From assembly GCF_016863135.1 (NCBI RefSeq), contig NZ_BOOH01000039.1, positions 186,001-250,000 of the forward strand: a stretch of 64,000 nucleotides of DNA, read 5' to 3'. A model generated the notes under the pieces. That model was not told the origin of the DNA and made no database searches. It was given only the letters and a program-made list of their open reading frames with translations. The position numbers and the translations under genes are program-made. Source of the stretch: Planobispora longispora (GTDB lineage Bacteria; Actinomycetota; Actinomycetes; Streptosporangiales; Streptosporangiaceae). Of the stretch, positions 15,933 through 25,600 are shown piece by piece (the first letter of the stretch is position 1; the number at the start of each line of letters is the position of its first letter).

Positions 15933-17363
15933 ATGTCAGGAACGTGCGCACAGGGCGACCCGGCCCGCTCCACCGCCGACCGCTCACCCTCCCCTCCTGA
16001 CCGTCCCGCCCCGGTTCTCCCCGCGGACGCTCCCGCCCCGGTTCCTCCTCCTGGCCGTCCCGTCCCGGACGAGCAGCAGCGGACCCGCTTCCTGCTGGAG
16101 GTCGGGGCACGCCTGTCCGCCTCGCTCAACCTGCACCGCTGCGCCCGCACCGCCGTCGAGCTCGTCGTGCCGTTCCTGGCCGACGCCGCGCTCATCGTGC
16201 TGCCGCCCGGCGCCGCCGGCCGCTCGGCCTGGCTGCGCGCCGCGGACGACCGGTCCCGGCCGCAGGAGGGCGTGATCACGGCGGCCGAGGCCTCCACGGT
16301 GCCCGGCCTGGCCGAGGCCCTGACCGGTTTCCCGCCGGCGCCCAGCCGGTGGCTGGACCCCGCCCAGGCGCCCGGGTGGCTGCTTCCCGAGGGGTACGGC
16401 CCCGCCGGCCACCTGCTGGTGACGCCGCTTCCCGGCAACGGGGTGGCCGCCGGGGCGCTGGTGCTGGCCCGCCGGATCGGCACGCCCTCCTTCGAGGAGG
16501 AGACCGAGGCGCTCGTGCGCGTCTTCGCCGCCCGGGTGGGCGCGGCGATCTCGGCGGCCCTGCTCTACCAGGAGCAGAGTTCCGTCAACCAGGTCCTGAC
16601 CACCGGATTGCTGCCGCCGCCCCTCCCCGAGCTGGACGGGGTGGAGCTGGCCGGGTCGCTGCGCGCCTCCCAGAAGGCCACCCGGATCGGCGGGGACTTC
16701 TACGACGTCTACCTCCCCGGCCCCGCCCGCAACGGCCCCGCCGGCGACGACCCCGCCGACCAGGACGGCGCCGCGGCGCTCGTCGCCCTGGGGGACGTGT
16801 GCGGGAAGGGAGCCCAGGCCGCCGTGCTCGCCGGGCAGATCCGCCACTCCCTGCGGGCGCTCATGCTCGTCGAGCGGCGCCCCGAACGGCTCGCCGAGCT
16901 GCTCAACCGCTTCCTCCTCGGCTTCCCGCCGCCCCGCTCCTTCGCCACCATGGTGCTGGCGGAGCTCCGCCCCGCCGCCGGACGCCTGCGGGTCGGCCTG
17001 ACCGCCGCCGGCCACCCGCCGCCGCTGATCCTGCGCCGGGACGGCACCGTGGAGGAGAGCACCGCCCGCGGAACCCTGCTCGGCGTGTTCAACGAGGTCA
17101 CCGCGGCCTCCGTCGCCGTCGACCTGGCCCCCGGCGAGCTGTGCCTGCTCTACAGCGACGGCATCACCGAGGCCTTCGGCGGCCCCACCGGCGAGGAGAT
17201 GTACGGCGAGCACCGGCTCCGGGCCGACCTGTCCACCTGCGTCGGCATGCCGGCCCGGGCGGTGGCGGAGCGGCTGGAGCAGCTCAGCACCGAGTGGCTG
17301 GCCGACCACGGCGGAATCCACGACGACCGGGCACTACTTGTCATCCAGGCGAGGACGCGGTGA
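15933..17363 (+). CDS. PP2C/SpoIIE-type serine phosphatase with GAF domain
   Basis: 476 residues from the ATG at 15933, with GAAGGG about 7 nt upstream; earlier in-frame starts at 15834 and 15888 lack a good site. A Pro/Asp-rich head is followed by a GAF sensor (about 45-195) and a SpoIIE phosphatase domain (about 220-470). Metal-binding motifs are present: GGDFYD near 253, GDVCGKG, SDGITEAF and DDRALLV at the end. Such enzymes dephosphorylate anti-sigma-factor antagonists. Its stop overlaps the GTG of the B12-binding gene, so the phosphatase output is probably coupled to that sensor. Confidence 0.9.
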   Translation: MSGTCAQGDPARSTADRSPSPPDRPAPVLPADAPAPVPPPGRPVPDEQQRTRFLLEVGARLSASLNLHRCARTAVELVVPFLADAALIVLPPGAAGRSAWLRAADDRSRPQEGVITAAEASTVPGLAEALTGFPPAPSRWLDPAQAPGWLLPEGYGPAGHLLVTPLPGNGVAAGALVLARRIGTPSFEEETEALVRVFAARVGAAISAALLYQEQSSVNQVLTTGLLPPPLPELDGVELAGSLRASQKATRIGGDFYDVYLPGPARNGPAGDDPADQDGAAALVALGDVCGKGAQAAVLAGQIRHSLRALMLVERRPERLAELLNRFLLGFPPPRSFATMVLAELRPAAGRLRVGLTAAGHPPPLILRRDGTVEESTARGTLLGVFNEVTAASVAVDLAPGELCLLYSDGITEAFGGPTGEEMYGEHRLRADLSTCVGMPARAVAERLEQLSTEWLADHGGIHDDRALLVIQARTR

Positions 17364-18382
17364 ACCCCATCTCCGAGACCGTGATCGACCACTACCTGAA
17401 GCTGGCCGGTCTGGCCGACGAGTACGGCGCCATCGACCTGGCTCTGGATCTCCTCGATCGCGGCGTCCCCGCCGAGGACGTCCTGCTGGACCTCGTCGCC
17501 CCCGCCCAGGCCCGCGTCGGCGAACTGTGGGCCGCCGACGAGTGGTCGGTGGCGCGCGAGCACGCGGCCACCGCCGTCAGCGACCGCGTCGTCGCCGCCG
17601 TCGCCGCGCACGCGCGGCCCCGGCCCACCCGGGAGCGGATCATCGTGGCCTGCGCGGACGGCGAGTACCACGCGCTGCCCGCCCGGCTGCTGACCGAGGT
17701 CCTGCGCCTGCGCGGCTGGCAGGTCGATTTCCTGGGGGCCAGCGTGCCGGACGCGCACCTGATCACCTACCTCCACCAGACCGATCCCGAGGCGGTCGCG
17801 ATCAGCTGCACCCTGCCCACCCGCCTGCCCCGCGCCCACGCCACGCTCACCGCCTGCCGGTCCGTCGGCGTGCCGGTCCTGGCCGGCGGGCGCGGCTTCG
17901 GTCCCGGCGGCCACCGGGCCCGGCTGCTGGGCGCCGACGCGTGGGCGTCCAGCGCCCGCCTGGCCGCCGACCGCCTCGACCGGGGGCTGCCGCCGTTCCC
18001 GCCGCAGCCTGCGGCCCTGGAGCACCTGGCCGACGGGGAATACACCTACCTGGCCGGCCGGCGCGGCGACCTGGTGGCCCGGGTGACGCGGACGCTGAGC
18101 GCCGCCTATCCGCCGATGGCCTCCTACGACGCCCGGCAGATGGAGACCACCGCCGAGGACCTCGCCCACTACGCCGATTTCCTCGCCGCGGCGCTGTACG
18201 TCGACGACGGCGCGCTGTTCACCGACTTCGTCACCTGGACGGCCGGGGTGCTGCGGGCGCGCGGGGTGCCGGACGGTGCCGTGCCGGCGGCGCTGGACGT
18301 CTTCGCCGGGGAACTGCGCGACTTCCCCCGCGCCCGCCGCTTCCTTGCCGCGGCGGCCGCCGCCCTCACCGGCCCGTCGTAG
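17360..18382 (+). CDS. B12-binding protein with light-sensor signature
   Basis: 340 residues. The GTG at 17360 overlaps the phosphatase stop (GTGA). A four-helix B12-binding cap (about 1-85) contains Trp57, then nine residues, then Glu67-His68, matching the W-x9-EH signature of CarH-like adenosylcobalamin photoreceptors. The Rossmann B12 domain (about 92-215) has GEYHALP with His104 as likely lower axial ligand. There is no MerR DNA-binding domain. Instead a C-terminal helical domain (about 240-335) resembles modules found in other signalling cobalamin proteins. A light-controlled partner of the phosphatase is inferred. Confidence 0.88.
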   Translation: MNPISETVIDHYLKLAGLADEYGAIDLALDLLDRGVPAEDVLLDLVAPAQARVGELWAADEWSVAREHAATAVSDRVVAAVAAHARPRPTRERIIVACADGEYHALPARLLTEVLRLRGWQVDFLGASVPDAHLITYLHQTDPEAVAISCTLPTRLPRAHATLTACRSVGVPVLAGGRGFGPGGHRARLLGADAWASSARLAADRLDRGLPPFPPQPAALEHLADGEYTYLAGRRGDLVARVTRTLSAAYPPMASYDARQMETTAEDLAHYADFLAAALYVDDGALFTDFVTWTAGVLRARGVPDGAVPAALDVFAGELRDFPRARRFLAAAAAALTGPS

Positions 18383-18484
18383 CCGCGCGGGCGATCGGAC
18401 CAGCCGTCGCCGCAGCCCGTACGGTGCGGAGAGAATCGACGCCATCACCCTGCCCCGGAGCGGGCCGGGCCACGACGGGTCTCT

Positions 18485-18820
18485 CTACGACGGGGCGCCG
18501 TTCCGCTCCGTCTCTTCACTGATCCAGGTCAGATACCCGGCGCTTCCGGCGACGATCGGCGTGGCGATGATCTCCGGGGTGTCGTATGAGTGATTCGCCT
18601 TGATGTGCGCCTCCAGGGCGGGGAAGGCATCGGCCGTCGTCTTGGCGAGAAGCTGCCACTCCTCCGCCTCCTCCAGCCGCCCCTCCCACCAGTACACCGA
18701 ACGGATCGGGCCGACGATCTGCACACAGGCGGCGAGTCGCGCCCCGGTGATGCTCCGCGCCAGCTCCGTCCCTTCCCGATGGCTCTCCACCGTCGTCAGG
18801 ACCTGCAGATACGTCGCCAT
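18485..18820 (-). CDS. cutA: divalent-cation tolerance protein CutA
   Basis: 111 residues, the normal size. Core motifs are intact: ARLAACVQIVGPIRSVYWW, EWQLLAKT and HSYDTPEIIATPI. CutA forms small trimers of ferredoxin-like fold implicated in copper tolerance. The ATG at 18820 is preferred because GGGGGAT lies 6 nt upstream; an in-frame GTG sits five codons earlier. The gene is divergent from the ATPase at 19045. Confidence 0.92.
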   Translation of the reverse strand: MATYLQVLTTVESHREGTELARSITGARLAACVQIVGPIRSVYWWEGRLEEAEEWQLLAKTTADAFPALEAHIKANHSYDTPEIIATPIVAGSAGYLTWISEETERNGAPS

Positions 18821-18999
18821 GGCTCGATCCCCCACACCATCGAAAAGATCACCGGGACGGCGTCCACCTTAACCGGGCAGCATGAGAACACGGTCATGCC
18901 CGGCATCCGGACCGACCCACCCGTCACGGACGGCGACGCAGGCGCCATCACCGCCCGTGCGGCACAGAGAAAGTGAAGCTCGATTCCGCCACAAACAAT

Positions 19000-19039
19000 C
19001 CTCCTGTTTTGTATGTTTGGAGACATACAAAACAGGAGG
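19000..19039 (+). promoter_or_regulatory. perfect 17-bp hairpin hiding the Shine-Dalgarno
   Basis: Arms CCTCCTGTTTTGTATGT (19000-19016) and ACATACAAAACAGGAGG (19023-19039) are perfectly complementary around TTGGAG. The second arm contains AGGAGG, the ribosome-binding site for the ATG at 19045. As RNA the stem would block translation; as DNA it is a large operator. Its AT-rich interior stands out from the surroundings. Confidence 0.8.
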
Positions 19040-19044
19040 TATTC

Positions 19045-20550
19045 ATGACCACTCCTACGCGTCTCCTCGCCCGCGACGTGGAATGGTCCACTCTCACGAA
19101 GTTCGTAGCGCACCCCGATCCGCACCTGCGGCTGGGAGTCCTGTCAGGACGGCGACGCGTCGGCAAGAGCTACCTCCTGCGCGCGCTGGCCGATGCGATG
19201 GACGGACTGTACGTCTCCGCTGTGGCCGAGGAGGGTCCGGTAACCGCACGGCAGCGGTTCGCCGGTGACATCGCGCGGTACGCAGGCGTCAACGCCGCCC
19301 TCTTCCGTGCCGACGCCGACTGGGAGTCCCTGCTCGACGCGGCGATCGGCCTGACCGTCCAGCGCCGCGGCGTCTCCGGACTGCTGATCATTGATGAACT
19401 GCCGTACTGGATGGCTCATTCTCCGGAACTCCCGGGCCTGCTCCAACTGCTCTACGACCGCTCCCAGACAGATCACGGTCACACCGGCGGGCGAATCATC
19501 CTCTGCGGATCAGCGATGTCCGTGATGAACAACCTCCTGTCGGGCACGAAGGCGCTGCGCGGCCGGGCCGTCGTGGACATGCGTCTACGGCCGTTCAACC
19601 TGAGCACCACAGCGCAGCACTGGGAGATCGACGATCCCGCGACCGCCCTGCGGCTGCACGCCACGCTCGGCGGATCTCCCGGGTACCGCAACCTGACGTC
19701 ACATCCCGCACCGCAGAACCTCCAGGAGTTCGATACCTGGATCTCTTCCACGGTCCTCAATCCCGGCCAGGCCCTCTTCTCCCGCAGCGAGGCGGAGTAT
19801 CTCCTCCGGGAGGATCCGCAGTTCACCGGGAGCTCACTCCACTACGCGATCATCAACGCGGTCGCGGCTGGAGCCACCAGCCCGACGAAGATAGGTGGCT
19901 TGCTGGAGCGGGATCGCACGTCCCTGAGCCGCCCCATCGAGATGTTGACGAGCTCCGGCTATCTGGAACAAGCAGCCGACCCGCTCTGGAAGCGGCGCCC
20001 GGTGATCACCGTCGCAGACCCCGTCATCCGTTTCCATAACCTGATCACCGTTCCGAACCGGGATCTCATCGAGACGGGCGCTTCCCCGCAGGCCTGGCGC
20101 GAATCTCAGCCCACATTCGTCTCCCGCATCCTCGGGCCTCATTTCGAGGAGTGCTCGCGCGAGTGGCTCCGACGCCACGCCACTTCCTCCATCCTCGGAG
20201 AAACGAGGACGATCGCTTCAACGGTGATCAACGACCGCGGCGGGCGGGCCAAGCACGAGATCGACGTCATCGCCCTGACTCCGGGGTCCGATCGCGCCAC
20301 AGTGGGTCTCATCGGGGAGGCGAAGGCCACTCTCGTACGGCGTGGCCCCGCAGATCTGGAAAGGCTCGAACGGCTCAAGACCGCCCTTCACGACCAGGGG
20401 CACGACGTCACCGGCGCCCGCCTCGGACTCTTCTCCATGGAAGGGTTCCATCCCGATCTCGTGACGGTCGCCCGCCGCCGGGGAGACGTGCTCCTGGTAG
20501 ACCTGCCCTCCCTCTTCGATCAGGCGGAACCGCCCGTTCTCCCCGGCTGA
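19045..20550 (+). CDS. archaeal-type AAA ATPase with C-terminal DUF234 nuclease-like domain
   Basis: 501 residues. The ATPase_2 domain (about 1-230) has Walker A GRRRVGKSYLL near residue 35 and Walker B LLIIDELPYW, with the sensor LCGSAMSVM. A winged-helix region (about 270-345) contains TSPTKIGGLLERDRTSLSRP. The end (about 385-480) has the restriction-fold pattern EIDVIA...GEAKAT of DUF234 proteins. These are widespread in archaea and sporadic in bacteria, and often behave as mobile or defence-associated genes. The ATG has AGGAGG 5 nt upstream, buried in a perfect hairpin. Lower GC than its neighbours hints at transfer. Confidence 0.85.
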   Translation: MTTPTRLLARDVEWSTLTKFVAHPDPHLRLGVLSGRRRVGKSYLLRALADAMDGLYVSAVAEEGPVTARQRFAGDIARYAGVNAALFRADADWESLLDAAIGLTVQRRGVSGLLIIDELPYWMAHSPELPGLLQLLYDRSQTDHGHTGGRIILCGSAMSVMNNLLSGTKALRGRAVVDMRLRPFNLSTTAQHWEIDDPATALRLHATLGGSPGYRNLTSHPAPQNLQEFDTWISSTVLNPGQALFSRSEAEYLLREDPQFTGSSLHYAIINAVAAGATSPTKIGGLLERDRTSLSRPIEMLTSSGYLEQAADPLWKRRPVITVADPVIRFHNLITVPNRDLIETGASPQAWRESQPTFVSRILGPHFEECSREWLRRHATSSILGETRTIASTVINDRGGRAKHEIDVIALTPGSDRATVGLIGEAKATLVRRGPADLERLERLKTALHDQGHDVTGARLGLFSMEGFHPDLVTVARRRGDVLLVDLPSLFDQAEPPVLPG

Positions 20551-20624
20551 CCCGGAGACGCGATGGAAGAGCCGTCGTGGTGGCCACTCGTGCCGGTCAC
20601 CACGACGGCTTCCGCTGACACCGA

Positions 20625-22106
20625 TCAGGCGAGGCCGAGCAGGGTCTTGATGGGGCCGAGGGCGAAGTAGAGCACGAACAGGGCCGCGACCACCCACATC
20701 AGCGGGTGGACCTCGCGGGCCTTGCCCTTGACCAGTTTGATCAGGACGAAGGTGATGAACCCGGCGCCGATGCCGTTGGCGATCGAGTAGCTGAAGGGCA
20801 TCAGAACGATCGTGAGGAACGCCGGGATGGCGATCTCGTAGTCGGTGAAGTCGATGTCACGGACCGAGGTCATCATCAGGAAGCCCACCACGACCAGCGC
20901 CGGGGCCGCCGCCTCGTGGGGCACGACGCCGACCAGCGGTGAGACGAAGATCGCCAGCAGGAACAGCACGCCGGTGACCACGCTGGCCAGGCCGGTGCGC
21001 GCGCCCTCGCCGACGCCGGCGGCCGACTCGATGTACGTCGTGTTGGAGGAGACCGAACCGGCGCCGCCGGCCGCCGCGCCGATCGAGTCGACGAGCAGGA
21101 TCTCACGCGTACGGGGAAGCGTGCCGTCCTCCTTGACCAGCCCGGCCTGCCCGCCGACGCCGACGATCGTGCCCATCGTGTCGAAGAAGTCGGTGATCAG
21201 CAGGGTGAAGACGAGCAGCAGGGCGACGACGACGGAGACGGAGCTGAACGCGCCGATCGGGTCGAACTCCCGGAACAGCACCAGCGGGTTGGTGAACCCG
21301 AAGATCTCTTCGGGCCACGTGGGCACGACGAGCCGCCAGCCGGCCGCGTTGGGCGCGTCGGGCGTCCCGGAGCCGCCGACCTTGGCGACGGCCTCGACGA
21401 CGATGGCGAGGATCGTGGTGGCGACGATGCCGATCAGGATGGCGCCCTTCACCCTGCGGGCCACCAGCAGGGAGATGAGCAGCAGGCCGGCGACGAACAC
21501 GAAGATCGGCCAGCTGGTCAGGTTGCCGCCGATGCCGAGTTCGAGCGGAACGGCGGGGGCCTTGCGGACGAAACCGGCGTCCACGAAGCCGATCAGCGCG
21601 ATGAACAGGCCGATGCCGACGCTGATCGCGGTCTTGAGCGGGGCCGGGATGGCGTTGAACACCGCCGTGCGGAATCCGGTCAGCACCAGCAGGGCGATGA
21701 TGACGCCCTCCAGGAAGACCAGGCCCATGGCCGACTCCCACGACATCTGGGTGGCGATGCCGAAGGTGACGAAGGCGTTGAGGCCCAGACCCGCCGCCAT
21801 GGCGAACGGGACCTTCCCGATGACGCCCATCAGGATGCTGAGCACGCCGGCCACGAAGGCGGTCCCGGCGGCGACCAGGGGCACGTTCGGGGCGGACCCG
21901 TCCCCGATGAACTGACCCTGGGCGTCCGGGGCGGTGGCGATGATCAGAGGGTTGAGCACCACGATGTAGGCCATCGTGAAGAAGGTCGCGAAGCCGCCGC
22001 GGACCTCCTGGCCCACGCTGGAACCACGCTCGGAGATATGGAAGAAACGGTCAAGGAAGGTTATTTTGGGCTTTTGGGATATCTGGGGTGCTTTAGCGTC
22101 ACTCAC
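20625..22106 (-). CDS. NCS2-family purine permease (AzgA-like)
   Basis: 493 residues, a multi-pass membrane protein of the AzgA branch. Signature regions are GGFATFFTMAYIVVLNP near the start, the core GLGLNAFVTFGIA and DFFDTMGTIVGVGGQAG, and SSNTTYIESAAGVGEGARTG. It probably takes up adenine, guanine or hypoxanthine by proton symport. The frame runs upstream to 22805, but that part only mirrors the opposite-strand gene. The GTG at 22106 (VSDAKAP) is preferred; a CACCCT box 6 nt before it fits leaderless expression. No purine riboswitch was seen upstream. Confidence 0.9.
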   Translation of the reverse strand: MSDAKAPQISQKPKITFLDRFFHISERGSSVGQEVRGGFATFFTMAYIVVLNPLIIATAPDAQGQFIGDGSAPNVPLVAAGTAFVAGVLSILMGVIGKVPFAMAAGLGLNAFVTFGIATQMSWESAMGLVFLEGVIIALLVLTGFRTAVFNAIPAPLKTAISVGIGLFIALIGFVDAGFVRKAPAVPLELGIGGNLTSWPIFVFVAGLLLISLLVARRVKGAILIGIVATTILAIVVEAVAKVGGSGTPDAPNAAGWRLVVPTWPEEIFGFTNPLVLFREFDPIGAFSSVSVVVALLLVFTLLITDFFDTMGTIVGVGGQAGLVKEDGTLPRTREILLVDSIGAAAGGAGSVSSNTTYIESAAGVGEGARTGLASVVTGVLFLLAIFVSPLVGVVPHEAAAPALVVVGFLMMTSVRDIDFTDYEIAIPAFLTIVLMPFSYSIANGIGAGFITFVLIKLVKGKAREVHPLMWVVAALFVLYFALGPIKTLLGLA

Positions 22107-22238
22107 GCACGCAGGGTGGCAGGGTGACTCCTGTGCCGGAAGACCCGCATCACGAATGGTGATTGGATCGCAACCGATCCGCGCCCTCACGCCGTCCGTT
22201 TTGCGAGTAGTGAGCTTCCGTCGCCTACCCTGGGTCGT

Positions 22239-22616
22239 GTGAACCAGCCTCACCGTCAGGATCTCCAGCCGCTGAAGACCAACGACACGGCGACGATCCT
22301 CGCGGGCATGGCCCTGTGGGCGGTCGCCCTGGTCGTGCTCCTCATCCTCCAGCCGGGCCCGGAGGACCGCTGGTGGATCTGGACGTGCCTGTCGGGCATC
22401 GGTCTCGGGGTGTTCGGTCTCTGGTACGTCAGGCGACGCGACCGCCGCGGCCCGCTCCCGCCCTCCCAGGAGCCGATCGAGCCCGCGACGGCGGTCTCGT
22501 CCCCGACCGCTCAGGAACCGGTCGGGCCGGGGGCGGCGATGCCGTCCGCGCCTCCGGCCCCGTCCGCCCCGGACACCGCCGGGTCGGCCTCCGACGCCGC
22601 CGGTTCCGCACCCTAG
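22239..22616 (+). CDS. DUF2530 two-span membrane protein
   Basis: 125 residues. Two hydrophobic helices (about 19-38 and 47-64) are followed by RRRDRR and a Pro/Ala/Ser-rich cytoplasmic tail, the DUF2530 pattern confined to actinobacteria. Function is unknown. GTG at 22239 lies 7 nt after TACCCT (22226-22231), so the mRNA is probably leaderless. It is divergent from the purine permease, the usual neighbourhood for this family in actinomycetes. Confidence 0.88.
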   Translation: MNQPHRQDLQPLKTNDTATILAGMALWAVALVVLLILQPGPEDRWWIWTCLSGIGLGVFGLWYVRRRDRRGPLPPSQEPIEPATAVSSPTAQEPVGPGAAMPSAPPAPSAPDTAGSASDAAGSAP

Positions 22617-22633
22617 ATCCGGGGTTCCGCCTC

Positions 22634-22697
22634 TTCCCAGGAGGCCGCGTTCCCAGGAGGCCGCGTTCCCAGGAGGTCGCGTTCCTAGGAGGTCGCG
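22634..22697. repeat. 16-bp tandem repeat, 4 units, at converging gene ends
   Basis: TTCCCAGGAGGCCGCG is repeated at 22634, 22650, 22666 and 22682 with one or two changes. The last unit carries the stop codon (22685-22687) and last codons of the sacsin-like gene. The array fills the gap between two converging genes. Confidence 0.9.
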
Positions 22698-25600
22698 GCG
22701 GTCCAGCTGTCGAGGTCGGCCTCGGCGAGCAGCAGCGGCACCGCGGCCGGGTCGCGCAGGAGCGCGGCGACCGCGAGCCGGTCGCCCCACTGGCCCGCCG
22801 CCCACGCGAGTCCCCTCGCCAGGCCCTCCACTCCCGAGGCGTGCACCGTGCCCTCGGCGAAGCGCCAGGTGACCGGGACCCCGTCCACCAGGAGCTTCTC
22901 GTGCTCCATGTAGGTCGCGGGCGCGGTCGGCAGCAGCGACCGTACGGCGGGCGGGACCTCGCGCACCTCGCCCGGGGACGTCACCTCCCCGGCCGCCGCC
23001 TCCCCGGCCAGCGGCAGGTCGAGCAGCTCCGACAGCGCCTCGGCGAGATCGAACGGGGCCAGGATCAGCGGCCGGTCCGCGACCAGCGGCAGCAGGTCGG
23101 GCGCCTCGACCACGACCGGCTCGCCCGCCCCGGCGCCGGAGCCGGTGGAGTCGCCGGAACCGCTCCCGGAGCCGCCGGAGAGCGGACGCCCGTCCTCGGC
23201 GTCGGCGACGACGATCTCACCGTCGAGGACGGCGCGGACCGCCCGCGGGGGCGCGACGCGGGCCGGATCGACGGCGGCCAGGGCCACCCAGAGGGCCCGG
23301 AGCTGAGCCCGGTCCACCTCGACCGAGGGATCGGCCAGCAGGTCGAGGAGCTCGTCGGGACCGCCGTGCGAGGCGAGCAGGTCGGGGAGCGCGGTCCGGA
23401 CACCGATCATCGCCAGGGCGGCCTCGTCGGCGGCGGCCGGGGCGTCGCCGTACAGGCCGAACAGCAGCGGGTCGCCGGTCGGCAGCCGCAGCTCCGTGGG
23501 GAGCTTCCCGCCGAGGACCGGGTGGGCGGACAACCACCAGGCGGTGTAGGACGGGACCTCCACGACCTCCCCCGCGGCCAGGACGCGCAGCGGGTGCAGG
23601 ACCGAGCGGAGCGGCGGGCGGGAGAGCAGGGCCAGGGCCGAGGGCCAGTCGGCGATGTACTCCAGGTCGCGGACGGCGGAGAACTCCCTGGCCACCGGGG
23701 GGACGTCCAGCTCGGGCAGCAGGTCGAGCACGTGCTCCACCCACTCGTCCTCGCGGTCCAGGTCGTGGTCGCACTCGTCCGGGTCGAGCATGACGTCGGT
23801 GTCGTTGACCACGGCGAAGCCGTCGAGCACCCCGGCCGCAGCCAGCACCCGCGAGCCGTACCGCTCCACCAGGTCGGGCGCGGCCGTGCCGAAGTGGGTG
23901 CCGGGGTCCAGCAGCCCCGCCAGCGAACCCTCGGCCAGCAGCAGTTCCCCCGCCGGGTAGAGCTCGCCGTCGGTGCCTCGCAGCGCCAGGCCGGCCAGCC
24001 ACGGGGCCTCGCCCGCGGTCAGCCCCGCGGCGTCGACCAGGGCCAGTACGGCCTGGGCCACCGGCTCGGGATCGGCGCTCTCCAGCGACTCGGAGACGGC
24101 CGCCCTGGTGAGCGGGTCCTCCAGCACGGTCCGGGGGGTCGCCTCGGCGGAGCCGAGACGCAGCAGCAGCGGGTGGGCGGCGTCGGGGTGGACCACGCGG
24201 AGCCCGAGCGGGCCGAGCACCGCCAGGTCGAGGGAGCCGCGCTCGGTCAGCATGAGCGTGCCGCGCGGCCCCCGGACCAGGCGGCCGTCGGCCAGCGGGA
24301 CGGGCAGCGCGCCGAGCGCCTCGGGGTCGTCGCCGGGCAGCACCTCGTACAGCGAGCGCCACCAGGCCGGGTCCCGGTTCTCGCCCGCGCCGCCGGAGAG
24401 GTCGCCGGCGAGCATGTCCACGACGTCGGACAGCTCCACCCGCTTCACCCCGAGCGTGGTGATCGCGGGGTGCCGGGCCGGCCATCCGGCGGGCAGCAGG
24501 CCGGGGACCACGGGGGCGACCTTCTCCAGCAGCTCGCCCGGGGCGGCCACCACCGACGCCTGCCGTCCGGTCACGACCAGGGCGCCGGACCCGTCGCCGG
24601 CGGGCGCGGCGCCGGTGGATCCGGCGGCCCGCGCGGCATCGGCGGGTTCGGCGTCGGCGGGCGGGGAGAGCGCGGGCAGGAGCGGGGTGTCGGGGAGCCT
24701 GCGCAGGATCGCCCGGCGGATCCGGGCGTCGAGCTCGCCCCGGCCCATCAGGCCGGGCACGAGGTCGAGCAGCTTCGGCGTGCGGGGCAGGCCGGTGAGC
24801 AGTTCCAGGTAGGTCTCGGCGGCACGCTCGACCAGGAAGTCGGTGAGCGGGCCCATCGCCACGTGCCGCCGGTCGGTGGCCAGCGGGAAGGACGCGATCA
24901 GCAGGGCGGGCAGGTCGAGCGGCTCGTCACTGGGGGTCGGCGCGTGCACGACGGGCGGCACGTTCTCCGGCAGCGGCCCCGGCTCGCCGCCCCACGTCCC
25001 GTCCTCGGAAGCGGGCCGGGGGGAGAGGGGGACGGCCCAGCGGATCAGCCAGTGGGGGCGGGTGCGTTCTTCGGTCGGGCGGTCGGCGAAGAGTTCGGCC
25101 ACCTGCTCCGGGGTGAAGTGGCCGGAGGCCGAGACGACCCGCCAGCCGCCGGGGGTGATGGTCCTGGTCTCGCCGTCCACGTCGATCTCGATCGACTCCA
25201 GGGCGGGCATGCCGATCAGCAGCGCGGGACCGGCCTCCCGGAGCATCGCCCGGACGGCCTCCGCCCCGCTCTCATCGCGGAGCGGGAGCCGTACGAGCGT
25301 GTCGAAGCCCTGCGGGATCTCCACCGGCCCGCCCGGGAACGGCAGGCGCAGCAGGGGCACGTGCCCGCCGCGCTCGGCGAGCTCCCCGGCCAGCGCGGGC
25401 TCGGCGGCCACCAGCGCGGCGGTCTGCTCGCGGGACCAGCGGACCACCCCGGAGCCGAGCGAGCCGATCACCGGCTCGTCGCAGACCGACACCACGGCCG
25501 CGAAGCCCACGCCGAACCGGCCCGTCGCCGCGGCCTCGCCCCGCTTCGCGGAGACCCGCAGGGTGGACAGGCTCTCGACGCCGGCGGTGTCGATCGGCGC

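Noticed and set aside
22107..22238. purine riboswitch before the permease
   Set aside because: No conserved aptamer core was found, and the start appears leaderless.
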